From NCBI GenBank assembly GCA_963841045.1, contig CAWJBD010000005.1, forward strand, positions 62,001-126,000: DNA of 64,000 nucleotides. Direction: 5' to 3'. Source of the stretch: Aalborgiella sp963841045. GTDB lineage: Bacteria > Pseudomonadota > Gammaproteobacteria > Burkholderiales > Burkholderiaceae_C. The translations under genes were made by a program, and so were the position numbers. Shown piece by piece: positions 15,526 through 25,020 of this stretch (positions are counted from its first letter, which is position 1; the number at the start of each line of letters is the position of its first letter). The notes under the pieces are model-generated. The model made no database searches. It had not been told where the DNA came from and saw nothing but the letters and a program-made list of their open reading frames with translations.

Positions 15526-17001
15526 TTGGATACGACGAAACAAGTCGAAACACATACAACGCCGGTTGAGAACGTATCGAATTCTCATGACTTGACGCGT
15601 GAAGAGTGGTTTGAATTTGAATCCAATCGCTTGCTACTGGAGCCGCGCAAACAAACGGTGTCCACATTTTTGCGCGTGTGCATGGGCTTGGCTTTGATTT
15701 TTTATGCCCCACAAGCCGCAGTCATCATTTGGTTGCTGTTGTCATTTGCAGGCAACTATTGGATGCAAAATTTAATCGGTCAATACGCCAAATTGCTAAG
15801 TGGTTTGAGTGAACAAAACCACGTCATGACGGCATCGATGACGAAGCTTGCCGAACAATACAAATTAGCATGGCGCGTGAACGCATTGATTTGGGGTGGC
15901 GCCAGTTTTTTGTTCATTCATTATCTTCCGTTTAACGCGCAACTCATCAGTTTGGTGATCGCCAATGCATTGGCATTTTTGTCCATCACCCGCACCAGTG
16001 TGAATGTGAAACTGATGAACCAAGTTACTGCCATTTTGATATTGGCGCAGCTTTTGTTTGCGGTTTTGCATTTCATCGGCACTGAAACCGACGACAGCAA
16101 GTTTCAAATTTATGCAATCTATGTTGTTTACTTGCTGTTCAGCTGGTATTTGCTGCGAATTGTGGGGCGCAGGTTTGCCAATTTGCATCGCAGTTATTGG
16201 TCTGCAGAATACGCCAAGATCAAACTCATTGATGATTTGAAAACATCGCAACAACAATTGGAAATCAAACACAATGCTTTGCAAGAAGCAGACAAAGTGA
16301 TTCAACGCTTTTATTCGGGTGCAGCACATGATCTGCGCCAACCGATTGGCGCAATGCGCTTGTATGTGGACATGTTGGAAACGGATTCAGAAGAAAACCA
16401 GCAACTCATCAGCAAAATCAAACAATCATCTGATTCAGTTAATCAATTGTTCAATGAATTATTTGATTTTCACAAATTGAATATATCGTCCGATGCGTCA
16501 GCATTGAAAAGGATCTCGATCGAAGAAATTTTCACGCGCTTGGCCTTGCATTTTGAGCCGATAGCGCAGACAAAAAAAATCAAATTGAAATTCAAACGTA
16601 AACAAGGCTATTTGAATGTCAATGTCCAGTATTTCACCCGCATCTTGAGTAACTTCGTCACGAATGCCATTCGCTACACCGACAAAGGGGGCGTGTTGGT
16701 GGGTGTTCGCAAAACGTCTGAACATATTAGCTTTGAGGTCTGGGACACCGGCATTGGTATTCAAACCACTGTGCAAGACAAAATCTTCCAAGAATTTTTC
16801 CGCGCGGATGCACCTAATAAAGATACCGAAGGTTTGGGGCTGGGTTTGGCTATCGTCAGCGAATTGGTGCAGCGCATGGACGGCGCTCGCATTGTTTTTC
16901 AATCAAAGCCGGGTAAAGGCAGCGTCTTCAAATTACAAATACCGATCGCTTTTTATCAGAGCACCGACAGCGATCAAGCCACGCGTTCCAACAGTGCTTG
17001 A
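15526..17001 (+). CDS. Membrane-bound sensor histidine kinase, orphan
   Basis: About 491 residues from a TTG start at 15526, chosen because AGGA lies about eight bases upstream and no ATG is available before residue 50. Four to six hydrophobic segments occupy about residues 50-230 with little periplasmic sequence, suggesting sensing in or near the membrane. A coiled linker precedes the HisKA box GAAHDLRQPIGAMRLYVDML (His near 275). The ATPase domain shows an N box (LSNFVTNAIRYT), G1 (WDTGIGI) and G2 (GLGLGLAIV). The lipid-like four-helix sensor with a C-terminal kinase recalls hybrid PdeR-type kinases. No response regulator is nearby. Its 3' end overlaps phoD by 28 bases, tail to tail. Confidence 0.88.
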   Translation: MDTTKQVETHTTPVENVSNSHDLTREEWFEFESNRLLLEPRKQTVSTFLRVCMGLALIFYAPQAAVIIWLLLSFAGNYWMQNLIGQYAKLLSGLSEQNHVMTASMTKLAEQYKLAWRVNALIWGGASFLFIHYLPFNAQLISLVIANALAFLSITRTSVNVKLMNQVTAILILAQLLFAVLHFIGTETDDSKFQIYAIYVVYLLFSWYLLRIVGRRFANLHRSYWSAEYAKIKLIDDLKTSQQQLEIKHNALQEADKVIQRFYSGAAHDLRQPIGAMRLYVDMLETDSEENQQLISKIKQSSDSVNQLFNELFDFHKLNISSDASALKRISIEEIFTRLALHFEPIAQTKKIKLKFKRKQGYLNVNVQYFTRILSNFVTNAIRYTDKGGVLVGVRKTSEHISFEVWDTGIGIQTTVQDKIFQEFFRADAPNKDTEGLGLGLAIVSELVQRMDGARIVFQSKPGKGSVFKLQIPIAFYQSTDSDQATRSNSA

Positions 17002-18598
17002 CCCGCTTTCACACTGAAATGCGCCACGGTTGACACGGATGTACTTGCCTTGCGCGCATCGTCAACCACACGCAAACGTGTCTCCAATTTTTGCGGCGTG
17101 AAATCAATGATGCCATAGCCGCGTTGCGTTGCATCGGCAAACACAAAATGTGGGTTTTCCGCCAATCGCTCGGCCGTTCTGGCAATGGCACTGCTGCCTG
17201 CAGGAGATGTGATGCTGGTGCCACAAAACTCGACACCGATGGGTTTACTGTTTTGTGCAGCAGGTGTTTGCGCATAGTCCGCTTTGATGTGCCCGACCCA
17301 ATTTTCATGCACATCGCCACCCAGCATCACAGGGTTAGACACGGCATGCTTTTGCAAGGCATCGGTCAATTTTGTACGGGCTAGCGGGTAACCATCCCAA
17401 CCGTCGTTGAAAAAACTCATGCCATCACCAGGCTTGTTATCACGCAGAGCCAAACAAAGTGGATTGCGCCATCACGTTCCAAGTTTGACCACGCTGTTTG
17501 GCTTTGGCAAACTGAGATTCCAACCATGCCTCTTGCCTTGCACCTAACAGTGTCCGCTTTGGGTCTAACCAATTTGGGCACTGCTCTGGGTTGACCAAAC
17601 TTGCACCGTATTTACCGTCTTTGGAACAGGCTTGTCGGTCGCGGTATTGGCGTGTATCCAACATGTACAGCGATGCCAATTGCCCCACATCAACGCGTTG
17701 GTAAATGCGCATTTCTGCGCCTGTATTCAATGCACGCAAATTAGCCAAACCTTGCATCAAAGTGGATGCTCGAATTGGCATGTTTTCATAATAGGCTTGG
17801 TATGCTGCACCACGACGCAGTGCAAATTCTTTCGGATTGGAAAACACATCTGCAGCGCCACTGTCACCGCCAATGAGTCCTGCGTAATCGTTTTGCACCT
17901 CATGGTCGTCCCATGTCATCAGCCACGGGCATGCCGCGTGCATGTTTTGCAAGTCGGGGTCGGTTCTGTATTGGGCGTAGCGCGCGCGGTAATCATCCAA
18001 AGTCAACACAAAACCAAATGATGAACGTGCTACTGGGCGTGCGAATAGCTGACACTGGGTTGCCTGGGTATTCATAGATGTAATCACCCAAAAACAGCAC
18101 TGCGTCGGGTTGATCAGCCAGCATGTGCTTGTAAGCGCTGAAATAACCCGCCTCCCAACGTTGGCAAGATGCGTAAGCTAAACGCAGTTGGTTCACCGCA
18201 CTACCCGCCTTCGCAAACGTGCGTGTTCTACCAACTGGGCTGATGGCATTACCTACCATGAACCGGTAAAAATACCAGCGATCTGGCTGCAAGTCTTGCA
18301 CCTCAACATGCACCGAATGACCAAGTAGCGCATCTGCTGTTGCCTTGCCCTTTTGCACCAATTGCTTGAAAGCCTCGTCATGCGCTATTTCCCAGCGGAC
18401 TGAAACTTGCGCTTCTGCGATTAATGTTTGATTTGCGCCTTGTAAGCGTGTCCAGAGCACCACCGAATCATGTGTGGGTGAACCACTGGCAACGCCTAAA
18501 GCAAAAGGATAAGTTTGACCCAGTGCTTGCACACACACTGTGGATGCCAAAACACCCAAGGTACTGGATTGTATAAATTCTCTGCGGTTAAATAGCAT
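16974..18598 (-). CDS. phoD: Alkaline phosphatase D (PhoD) family, frame broken twice
   Basis: A secreted phosphodiesterase/phosphatase of about 540 residues, reconstructed from three frames. N-terminus: Tat-like signal (FNRREFIQSSTLGVLA), then FALGVASGSPTHDSVVLWTRL, and the metal-binding FLGDYIYEY. The middle frame has PWLMTWDDHEVQNDYAG; the last has PVMLGGDVHENWVGHIK and VEFCGTSITSP, all classic PhoD blocks with Ca/Fe ligands. Breaks lie near 18040 and near 17450. Expected action: phosphate release from phosphodiesters in the periplasm or outside the cell. ATG 18598 is used; a TTG lies two codons upstream. Confidence 0.88.
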
Positions 18599-18683
18599 AT
18601 TCAAGCAAGCATACTCGAAGCATTAAGCACATTTTCAGAAATATCTATAGAATGATTTTCCCATCACACTAACGGAGACAAAG

Positions 18684-19614
18684 ATGACTACAAAACCCCG
18701 CTTGACCGCCGCTGATTTTGACCAAGAACTCCTCATTTTGTTTGACGCTTATGTGCACGGCAACATCAGCCGCCGTGGCTTTTTAGACGGCGCTGCCAAG
18801 TTTGCCACCGCTGGCATGTCCGCCAGCATGATATTGGCCGCGCTAAGCCCCAACTTTGCTGCTGCTCAAGTGGTGGCCAAGGACGACAAACGCATCAGTA
18901 CGCAAATGCTGGATGTCGCATCACCCAAAGGCTCAGGCAGCATCAAAGGCTTGTTGGCACGACCTGCCAACGCGGGCAGCAAAAAATTGCCCGCGATTTT
19001 GGTCATCCACGAAAACCGCGGTTTGAACCCACACATTGAAGACATCACACGCCGCTTGGCAGTGGACGGCTACATGGCCTTTGCACCTGATGCTTTGACC
19101 GGCTTGGGTGGCTATCCCGCCAGCAACCCGCAACCCGAAGACAAAGCGCGTGAGCTGTTTGCCACCTTGAACCAAGCCAATATATTTGAAGACTTTTTGG
19201 CCAGCGCCACCATGCTGCAAACGCGTGCCGACAGCACCGGCAAACTTGGTGCAGTCGGCTTTTGCTATGGTGGCGGCATCGTGCAACGCTTGGCCATCAG
19301 CCAACCAAGTTTGAATGCCGGTGTGCCCTTCTACGGCAACTTGCCGGCTACCCACTGAAGCGGCCAAAGTCAAAGCGCCTTTGTTGATTCACTTCGCGGG
19401 TGTGGACGAACGCATCAACGCTGCTTGGCCTGCTTATGAAGCCGCATTAAAAGCCGCCAATGCGCCCTTCACAGCGCACACCTACGCCGGCACTCAACAT
19501 GGCTTTAACAACGACACCACGCCACGCTTTGATGCCGAAGCTGCCAAACTGGCATGGGGCAGAACCATGGCGTTTTTTGCCAAAAACTTGAACATGTCGC
19601 AGTCCGATTCTTAA
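18684..19614 (+). CDS. Dienelactone hydrolase family protein, exported type, frame broken once
   Basis: An alpha/beta hydrolase of about 310 residues, reconstructed from two frames. An N-terminal segment with SRRGFLDGAAKFATAG resembles a Tat signal set about 30 residues in, as in YghX/DLH-like proteins. Catalytic features of dienelactone hydrolases are visible: the nucleophile Cys in VGFCYGGGIV, the ILVIHENRGLNPHI oxyanion-loop region, and in the second frame the Asp (FAGVDERINAAW) and His (TQHGFNNDTTPRF). The break lies near 19340-19355. The true substrate is unknown; the name reflects fold only. GGAG precedes the ATG. Confidence 0.87.
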
Positions 19615-19618
19615 CCCT

Positions 19619-19689
19619 ATATGCTATAAATTTAATAGCATACTAGGCATATAATACGCCGGATACAGGCCAATTTTCTATATATTTTA
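19619..19689 (+). repeat. Dispersed palindromic repeat, intergenic copy
   Basis: Copy with TGCTATaaatttaATAGCA (perfect arms), TACTAGGCATATAATACGCCGGATACAGGCC (shown in part) and an AT-rich tail. It fills the space between two converging genes and its tail overlaps the ECF sigma factor stop codon. Confidence 0.88.
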
Positions 19690-20941
19690 CTTAGATAGCG
19701 TTGCCAGCCTGGATTGCAAAAATGCGCGCTCGCTGTCATTGTGGCTGAGATCTATCGCGCGTTGGTAGGCTTGGTAAGACGCATCTGAACGTCCAAGCCG
19801 ACGCAACAAATCGGCTTGCGCGGCATAAAACGGTTGGTAGTCACCCAATGTGTTTGCCAATGGCGTGAGTGCATCCAGTGCAGCTTGTGGCGACTGGGCA
19901 TACGACAAAGCCACTGCACGGTTGAGCAAATAAACCGGGTTGTTCGACAGCGCATGCAAGCCGTCATACAACAGCACAATCTCGTGCCAAGGCGTGGCAG
20001 CGTGACTGGGTGATTCGGCATGTATGGCACTGATGGCTGCTTGTAATTGGTAGACACCTGGCTGCTGACGTTTGAGCGCAGTTACCAGCAAATCGGTGGC
20101 TTCTTTGATTTGCGTTTGGTCCCACAACAGCCGATTTTGTTGGTCCAGTGGTATCAGGTCATCGTCAGCTGTGGCACGACCTTTGCGTCTGGCATGGTTC
20201 AGCAGCATCAAGGCCAGCAAGCCTTCAATTTCGGCTTCACCGGGTTTGAGATGCAGCATCATTCGCCCTAAACGAATCGCTTCCTCGCACAGTTCATGGC
20301 GCAACACATGCTGCCCCGATGTGGCCGCGTAGCCTTCGTTGAACACCAGGTAAATCACCGACAGCACCGATTGCAAGCGTTCAGCCCACATGTCTTCGCG
20401 TGGTAGTTCATAGGGAATACCGGCTTTTTTAATTTTGTGCCGTGCCCGCACCAAGCGCTGCGCCATGGCGTCTGGCGTGTCCAGAAACGCTCGCGCAATC
20501 TCAATAGTGGTCAATCCGCACAAGGTGCGCAAGGTCAGCACGATGCGCGTTTTCTCATCAATGGCTGGATGACAACAGATGAAGATCAAACGCAAACGTT
20601 CGTCCGGTATCACCTCGGGCTCTTCTTGCTCTTGCGTTGATTGGTCCAACTCAAGCAAGCGCGCATATTCGTCAGACAGCCGTTCAAAATTGCGCATGCG
20701 CCGAATGCGGTCGATGGCTTTGCGTCTGGCCGTTTGCAACAACCACGCTTCGGGCGAATGCGGCAAGCTGTTGCGTGACCAATGCACCACTGCCGATTCC
20801 AGCGCGTCTTGCAAGCAGTCTTGCGCCAGATGAAAATCCTTTAAATCGCGAATCAACAATGCCAGCAAGCCGCCCCGAATGTTCGCGCGCCGCATGGGCC
20901 ACCGCCGCATGCGCTTGAAACTCGGAAGGGTTGGCTGGCAT
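19687..20941 (-). CDS. ECF42-type RNA polymerase sigma factor with C-terminal TPR-like domain, frame broken near start
   Basis: A sigma factor of about 417 residues. Region 2 (LAQDCLQDALESAVVHW, AWLLQTARRKAIDRIRR) and region 4 (CCHPAIDEKTRIVLTLRTLCGLTTIEIARAFL) are clear, followed by a 200-residue helical TPR-like extension (DUF6596) ending in GRSDASYQAYQRAIDL. This architecture, plus the DGPF/YCII gene directly upstream, is the ECF42 group. The start MPANPSEFQAHAAVAHAAR is in another frame; a single-base shift near 20890 joins it to NIRGGLLALLIRDLKDF. In studied ECF42 systems the sigma factor drives transcription of its DGPF partner and no anti-sigma factor is known. Confidence 0.88.
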
Positions 20942-20970
20942 TGTCTTAATTTGGATTTAGGATTCAGGAT

Positions 20971-21327
20971 TTAGGATTTGCGAAGTTCGAGGATAGGACG
21001 GATTTCAATCGACCCAAACGCTGCCGTTGGAATCATCGCCGCATAGCGAATGGCATCGTCCAAATTAGCGCAGTCAAACACATAAAACCCGCCCAGTTGC
21101 TCTTTGGTTTCGGCAAACGGGCCATCCATGGTTTCGGTTTTGCCGCCGCGCACGCGGATGGTGGTGGCAGTGGATGTGGGTTGCAACGCTTCGCCAGCGG
21201 TCATCACGCCGTCGCGCGCGTAAACCGCATTGGCAGCTTGGTAAGCCGCCATGTGCGATGCAAAAGCGGGGCTGCCATAGGCAGGGCTGGCGCCGGCTGG
21301 TGAATAAATCAAAGCGAGGTATTTCAT
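20971..21327 (-). CDS. DGPF/YCII-domain protein, partner of ECF42 sigma factor
   Basis: A 118-residue single-domain YCII-like protein. The opening KYLALIYSP and the diagnostic DGPFAETKEQLGGFYVFDC mark the DGPF subfamily associated with ECF42 sigma factors. Its biochemical function is unknown. The ATG at 21327 follows GGAG by about eight bases. The stop is 29 bases before the sigma-factor start, so the two form an operon. A perfect 16-bp palindrome lies upstream. Confidence 0.9.
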   Translation of the reverse strand: MKYLALIYSPAGASPAYGSPAFASHMAAYQAANAVYARDGVMTAGEALQPTSTATTIRVRGGKTETMDGPFAETKEQLGGFYVFDCANLDDAIRYAAMIPTAAFGSIEIRPILELRKS

Positions 21328-21370
21328 ATTGAACACTCCAAAAATATAAATGTGAATGAATTAAAAAGAC

Positions 21371-21386
21371 GCTGTGACGTCACAGC
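21371..21386. promoter_or_regulatory. Perfect 16-bp palindrome, candidate operator
   Basis: GCTGTGACGTCACAGC is its own reverse complement over all 16 bases. It lies 44 bases upstream of the DGPF start codon and 82 bases past the MAPEG stop, where an operator for the DGPF-sigma operon would sit. The binding protein is unknown. Confidence 0.5.
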
Positions 21387-21468
21387 CAATACAACTGGTT
21401 TTGACTTCACATCATCAAGACGATCAGCCCAGTGCTGAATCGACATTTCCTACAGACAATTTTTCAAA

Positions 21469-21861
21469 CTAGGCATATATGCGCCACAAAATGGCCACAG
21501 CCGCTACCAAAGCCGCCAGCTTGGTCAGCATACCACCCAAAATGCGCAGCAGCGTTTTGGCGTTGTCGTGCTGCAAGCCAACAACATGCATCACCCGCCC
21601 CAACAGCAAGAGCAAACCTGCCGCATGCAGCCAAAGTGCGCCACTGCCCAAGAGCTCTGCCAACAACATCAAAAGCACAATCATGGGCACGCTTTCAACA
21701 AAATTGCCATGCCGCCGCATGCGCAGCGCCAGCTCCTTGTTACCGCCGTCATTGATAGAAACACCTGAGCTGGCACGCAGCATCGTCACATGGGTAGAAA
21801 GCGCAATCATCAACACCGCAAACACAATCGCATACAAAGCAGTGATAGCAGGAGTCATCAT
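21469..21861 (-). CDS. MAPEG family membrane protein
   Basis: About 130 residues in four hydrophobic helices. The MAPEG (membrane-associated eicosanoid/glutathione metabolism) signature is visible in the second helix region: RMRRHGNFVESVPMIVLLMLLAE, followed by GRVMHVVGL. Bacterial members are trimeric membrane proteins, some with glutathione transferase activity. An ATG pair at 21861/21858 follows AAGGA; longer upstream reading adds a non-conserved leader. It is co-directional with the DGPF-sigma pair, about 140 bases upstream of it. Confidence 0.88.
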   Translation of the reverse strand: MMTPAITALYAIVFAVLMIALSTHVTMLRASSGVSINDGGNKELALRMRRHGNFVESVPMIVLLMLLAELLGSGALWLHAAGLLLLLGRVMHVVGLQHDNAKTLLRILGGMLTKLAALVAAVAILWRIYA

Positions 21862-22031
21862 ATTTTTTCCTTTTCGTTTTAAACCGTGCCCAGCAAAATG
21901 GCTGTGCACGGTAGTAAGACGAATGGAGGCCAACGCCAATCGACATGGCGAGTGAAAAAAGATGAATTGATTAGATGGACTTTTTACCAGTCACAAATAC
22001 AGCGGCAGGTTAATTGGTACTGCGTGCACAA

Positions 22032-22102
22032 ATGCTATAAATTAAATAGCACACTAGGCAATTAATACGCTGGCTCGAGGCCAATTTCTTGATAAATTTC
22101 GA
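22032..22102 (+). repeat. Dispersed palindromic repeat, intergenic copy
   Basis: Copy with TGCTATaaattaaATAGCA arms, ACTAGGCAATTAATACGCTGG, CGAGGCCAATTTCTTGATAA. It lies just past the higA stop codon, on the other strand sense. Confidence 0.85.
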
Positions 22103-22104
22103 AC

Positions 22105-22398
22105 TTACGCGTAGTTGAACTCAATTTTGCTTACATTGGCCAAATCCAGAGTCTGTTTGGCTTGCCACAAATCGTAGTTATCTTGCATGGTCAGCCAGCT
22201 TTCGGGTGAACGGCCCAGCGCTTTAGACAACCTGAGGGCCATTTCGGGGCTCACACCGCTGGCTTGGCTCAATACCCTGCTGAGCGTGGATGCAGCAACA
22301 CCCAGTTTGAGTGCCAATTCGCGCCCGCTCATGCCGTTTGGCTCTAAGTAAACCTCTTGAATAAACGCGCCGGGATGGGGTGGGTTAAACATAGCCAT
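22105..22398 (-). CDS. higA: HigA-family antitoxin
   Basis: A 97-residue helix-turn-helix antitoxin of the HigA/VapI type: NPPHPGAFIQEVYLEPNGMSGRELALKLGVAASTLSRVL with the conserved PEMALRLSKALGRSPESWL tail. It neutralises the HigB toxin and represses the operon. The ATG shares a base with the toxin stop (TAATG), so it is translationally coupled. As usual for higBA, the toxin gene comes first. Confidence 0.93.
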   Translation of the reverse strand: MAMFNPPHPGAFIQEVYLEPNGMSGRELALKLGVAASTLSRVLSQASGVSPEMALRLSKALGRSPESWLTMQDNYDLWQAKQTLDLANVSKIEFNYA

Positions 22399-22676
22399 TA
22401 GTGATAATCCTCGTAATCTAAAACATATGCGTTGCCATTGGTAAATTCAAATGTCATGCGCCAATTGCCACTGACTGATACTGACCAACGTCCTTTGGCT
22501 TCGCCTTTCAATGAGTGCAGCCGAAAACCAGGAATATCCATATCGTCAATCACATGCGCGGTTTCAAGCGCGGTCAATTGCATTTTGAGTCGCTTCGCAT
22601 GCACCGCCTGAATACCTGCCAAACTGCCAGTTTCAAAATACTTTTGCAGTCCTTTATGGCGAAATGAAACAATCAT
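22398..22676 (-). CDS. higB: HigB-family (RelE fold) mRNA endonuclease toxin
   Basis: A 92-residue RelE/HigB-fold toxin. The start MIVSFRHKGLQKYFETG and the RWSVSVSGNWRMTFEFTNGNAYVLDYEDYH end match the HigB/HigB-like plasmid maintenance killer group, with the conserved His, Arg and Lys of the ribosome-dependent RNase. It is expected to cut mRNA at the ribosome when HigA is lost. No ribosome site precedes the start; promoter spacing suggests a leaderless transcript. Confidence 0.93.
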   Translation of the reverse strand: MIVSFRHKGLQKYFETGSLAGIQAVHAKRLKMQLTALETAHVIDDMDIPGFRLHSLKGEAKGRWSVSVSGNWRMTFEFTNGNAYVLDYEDYH

Positions 22677-22688
22677 AGCATGATTATA
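22671..22688 (-). promoter_or_regulatory. higBA promoter/operator
   Basis: AATCAT-AGC-ATGATT (22671-22685) is a perfect inverted repeat overlapping the higB start codon. On the minus strand a perfect TATAAT -10 box occupies 22688-22683. A HigA dimer bound to the repeat would block polymerase. With this -10, transcription would begin at or near the A of the ATG. Confidence 0.6.
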
Positions 22689-22731
22689 CGCCGTTGCGCA
22701 TCACGCAACAAGTGCAAATGCATCCACCAAT

Positions 22732-22800
22732 TATGCTATATATTCAATAGCAATATAGGCAATGAATACGCCGGCTAGAGGCCTATTTCTTATATAAAAT
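22732..22800 (+). repeat. Dispersed palindromic repeat, intergenic copy
   Basis: Copy with TGCTATatattcaATAGCA, ATATAGGCAATGAATACGCC, GGCTAGAGGCCTATTTC and AT tail, between higB and the dnaB stop. Confidence 0.85.
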
Positions 22801-22811
22801 TGACCAAAACG

Positions 22812-24338
22812 TTAATAATCCCCGCCCCCGCTGGCCAAGCTTTCGAACTTGGTGATGGGTTTGAGGAAGGCGAGTTTGACGACACCGGTTGGGCCGTTAC
22901 GTTGTTTGGCGATGATGATTTCCGCCACGCCGGGTTCTTTGGACGCTTCTTTGGTGTAGTAGTCGTCGCGGTAGATGAACATGATGATGTCGGCATCTTG
23001 TTCGATGGCACCGGATTCGCGCAAATCGCTCATCATGGGGCGTTTGTCGGTGCGGGTTTCGACGCTGCGGTTCAGCTGCGACAAGGCAATGACCGGGCAT
23101 TGCAACTCTTTGGCCAGCATTTTCAAACCGCGCGATATTTCGCCCAATTCGGTGGCACGGTTTTCGCCGTTGCTGTTGGTGCTGGTGCCGCTCATCAGCT
23201 GCAAATAGTCCACCACAATCAAACCCAATTTGCCGCATTTGCGTGCCAAGCGGCGCGCGTTGGCGCGCAATTCGCTGGAATTCAAACCGGCGCTTTCGTC
23301 GATGTGCAAAGATATGTTGCGCAGCTTTTCAATGGCTTCGGTCAAGCGCGGCCATTCGTCGTCGTTCAATTTGCCGGTGCGCAAATGCGATTGGTCAATG
23401 CGCCCAATAGAGCCCACCACACGCACTGCCAATTGCGCCGCACCCATCTCCATGGAAAACACCGCCACTGGCAAGCCTTCGTTCAGCGCCACATGCTCGG
23501 CAATGTTGATGGCCAGCGCAGTTTTACCCATGGACGGACGTGCTGCCAACACCACCAAATCACCCGCTTGCAAGCCCGATGTCATGCGGTCTAAATCATA
23601 AAAACCTGTGGGCACACCGGTGATGTCGTTCGGGTTATCCGCCATTTCTTGCACGCGGTCCAGCAAGCTCACCACCAAGGTGTCCATGCTTTGAAAGCCT
23701 TGCTTCATGCGCGAGCCTTCTTCACCGATGTTGAAGATTTTTTGTTCGGCTTCGTCCACGATTGTGGCGACAGGTCGGCCTTGCGTGTTGAATGCGTTGG
23801 TGGCTATTTCGTCGCTGACACTGACCAGCTTGCGCAAAATGGCGCGTTCACGCACGATTTCGGCATATCGGCGAATGTTGCTCGCACTGGGCACATACTG
23901 CGCCAGTGAATTCAAATACACCAAGCCACCCACTTCTTCTGAATTGCCCAGGCTTTGCAAGTGTTCGTACACGGTGATCACATCGGCTGGTTTGCTGGCG
24001 TTGATGAGTGTGTTCATCGCGCTGTAAATCAAGCGGTGTTCGTAGCGGTAGAAATCGCTGTCGTTGAGCAAATCGCCCACCCGGTCCCAAGCGCCGTTGT
24101 CCAGGAGCAATCCGCCCAAGACGCTGGATTCGGCTTCGATGGAATGCGGTGGTATGCGCAGCTGCGCGATCTGGCGATCTGGAATGTAGTCCGAACTCAC
24201 GCGGGTGCCAAAATCGCCCTCCACCACACGGCCAGCCACTGCATCTGGCACAGCGCCATGATCGTCATCCTGTGCTGCATTTTGCAAGCTGTGGTTGATA
24301 TCGGTAAAGCTGTTTTCGGATGGCGTGACGGCAGACAT
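22812..24338 (-). CDS. dnaB: Replicative DNA helicase DnaB
   Basis: A complete 508-residue DnaB helicase. After a 50-residue variable leader comes the N-terminal domain (IPPHSIEAESSVLGGLLLDN), the linker, and the RecA-like ATPase with Walker A ARPSMGKTALAINIAEH, Walker B LIVVDYLQLM, and the C-terminal LSQLNRSVETRTDKRPMMSDLRESGAIEQDAD (in part). It unwinds DNA at the replication fork as a hexamer. It lies downstream of the rpsF-priB-rpsR-rplI operon as in many proteobacteria, but a terminator separates them. Confidence 0.97.
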   Translation of the reverse strand: MSAVTPSENSFTDINHSLQNAAQDDDHGAVPDAVAGRVVEGDFGTRVSSDYIPDRQIAQLRIPPHSIEAESSVLGGLLLDNGAWDRVGDLLNDSDFYRYEHRLIYSAMNTLINASKPADVITVYEHLQSLGNSEEVGGLVYLNSLAQYVPSASNIRRYAEIVRERAILRKLVSVSDEIATNAFNTQGRPVATIVDEAEQKIFNIGEEGSRMKQGFQSMDTLVVSLLDRVQEMADNPNDITGVPTGFYDLDRMTSGLQAGDLVVLAARPSMGKTALAINIAEHVALNEGLPVAVFSMEMGAAQLAVRVVGSIGRIDQSHLRTGKLNDDEWPRLTEAIEKLRNISLHIDESAGLNSSELRANARRLARKCGKLGLIVVDYLQLMSGTSTNSNGENRATELGEISRGLKMLAKELQCPVIALSQLNRSVETRTDKRPMMSDLRESGAIEQDADIIMFIYRDDYYTKEASKEPGVAEIIIAKQRNGPTGVVKLAFLKPITKFESLASGGGDY

Positions 24339-24502
24339 GAAATTCCTATTGTGTAGACACTGATGTTAAGCGAAAAGCACAAAAAGTGATGGGAAAACCC
24401 TGTGCATAAGTGCTGTAAAACCAGTGCAATGACGGTTGTTTACTGTGCAAAACTGAACGAAGTTATGCACAGGCAATACGCAAACACCCCTCAAACAGAC
24501 GA

Positions 24503-24541
24503 AAAAAAACCACCAGAGTTTGCACCCAGTGGTTTTTGGTC
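24503..24541 (-). terminator. Intrinsic terminator of the rpsF-rplI operon
   Basis: On the minus strand AAAAACCAC (24537-24529) pairs with GTGGTTTTT (24513-24505), followed by further T residues. It is placed 15 bases after the rplI stop. Confidence 0.75.
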
Positions 24542-24555
24542 GATACTGAAGCTGA

Positions 24556-25008
24556 TTAAGCTGTTTCGCCGTATACGGTCACAGTGATGTCAACCGCTAC
24601 GTCAGTGTGCAAAGACACACCCACAGAGCTGTCGCCGACGACTTTGATCGGGCCGTTTGGCATGCGAACTTGAGATTTCAAGACTTTGTAGCCTTGTTTG
24701 CCCAATTCTTCGGCGATGTCTGCATTGGTCACAGAACCAAACAAACGACCGTCCACACCGGCTTTTTGCGTCAACTTGATGACGGTGCCAGCCAATTTTT
24801 CGCCCAAAGCTTGGCTGGTCGCTAATTTTTCGGCGGCTTGTTTTTCGAGTTCGGCACGGCGTGCTTCAAACTCTTGTTTCGCCAAAGCGGTTGCGCGACG
24901 AGCGCGGCCAGATGGGATCAAAAAGTTACGTGCGTAGCCGTCTTTGACTTTAACGATGTCGCCCAAGTTGCCAACGTTCACAACTTTGTCTAAAAGAATA
25001 ATTTGCAT
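24556..25008 (-). CDS. rplI: 50S ribosomal protein L9
   Basis: A complete 150-residue bL9. The N-terminal RNA-binding domain begins MQIILLDKVVNVGNLGDIVKVKDGYARNFLIP (in part), followed by the long connecting helix and the C-terminal domain (KAGVDGRLFGSVTNADIAEEL). Last gene of the rpsF-priB-rpsR-rplI operon, 12 bases after rpsR, and followed by a terminator. Confidence 0.98.
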   Translation of the reverse strand: MQIILLDKVVNVGNLGDIVKVKDGYARNFLIPSGRARRATALAKQEFEARRAELEKQAAEKLATSQALGEKLAGTVIKLTQKAGVDGRLFGSVTNADIAEELGKQGYKVLKSQVRMPNGPIKVVGDSSVGVSLHTDVAVDITVTVYGETA

Positions 25009-25020
25009 GTTGGTAGCTCC

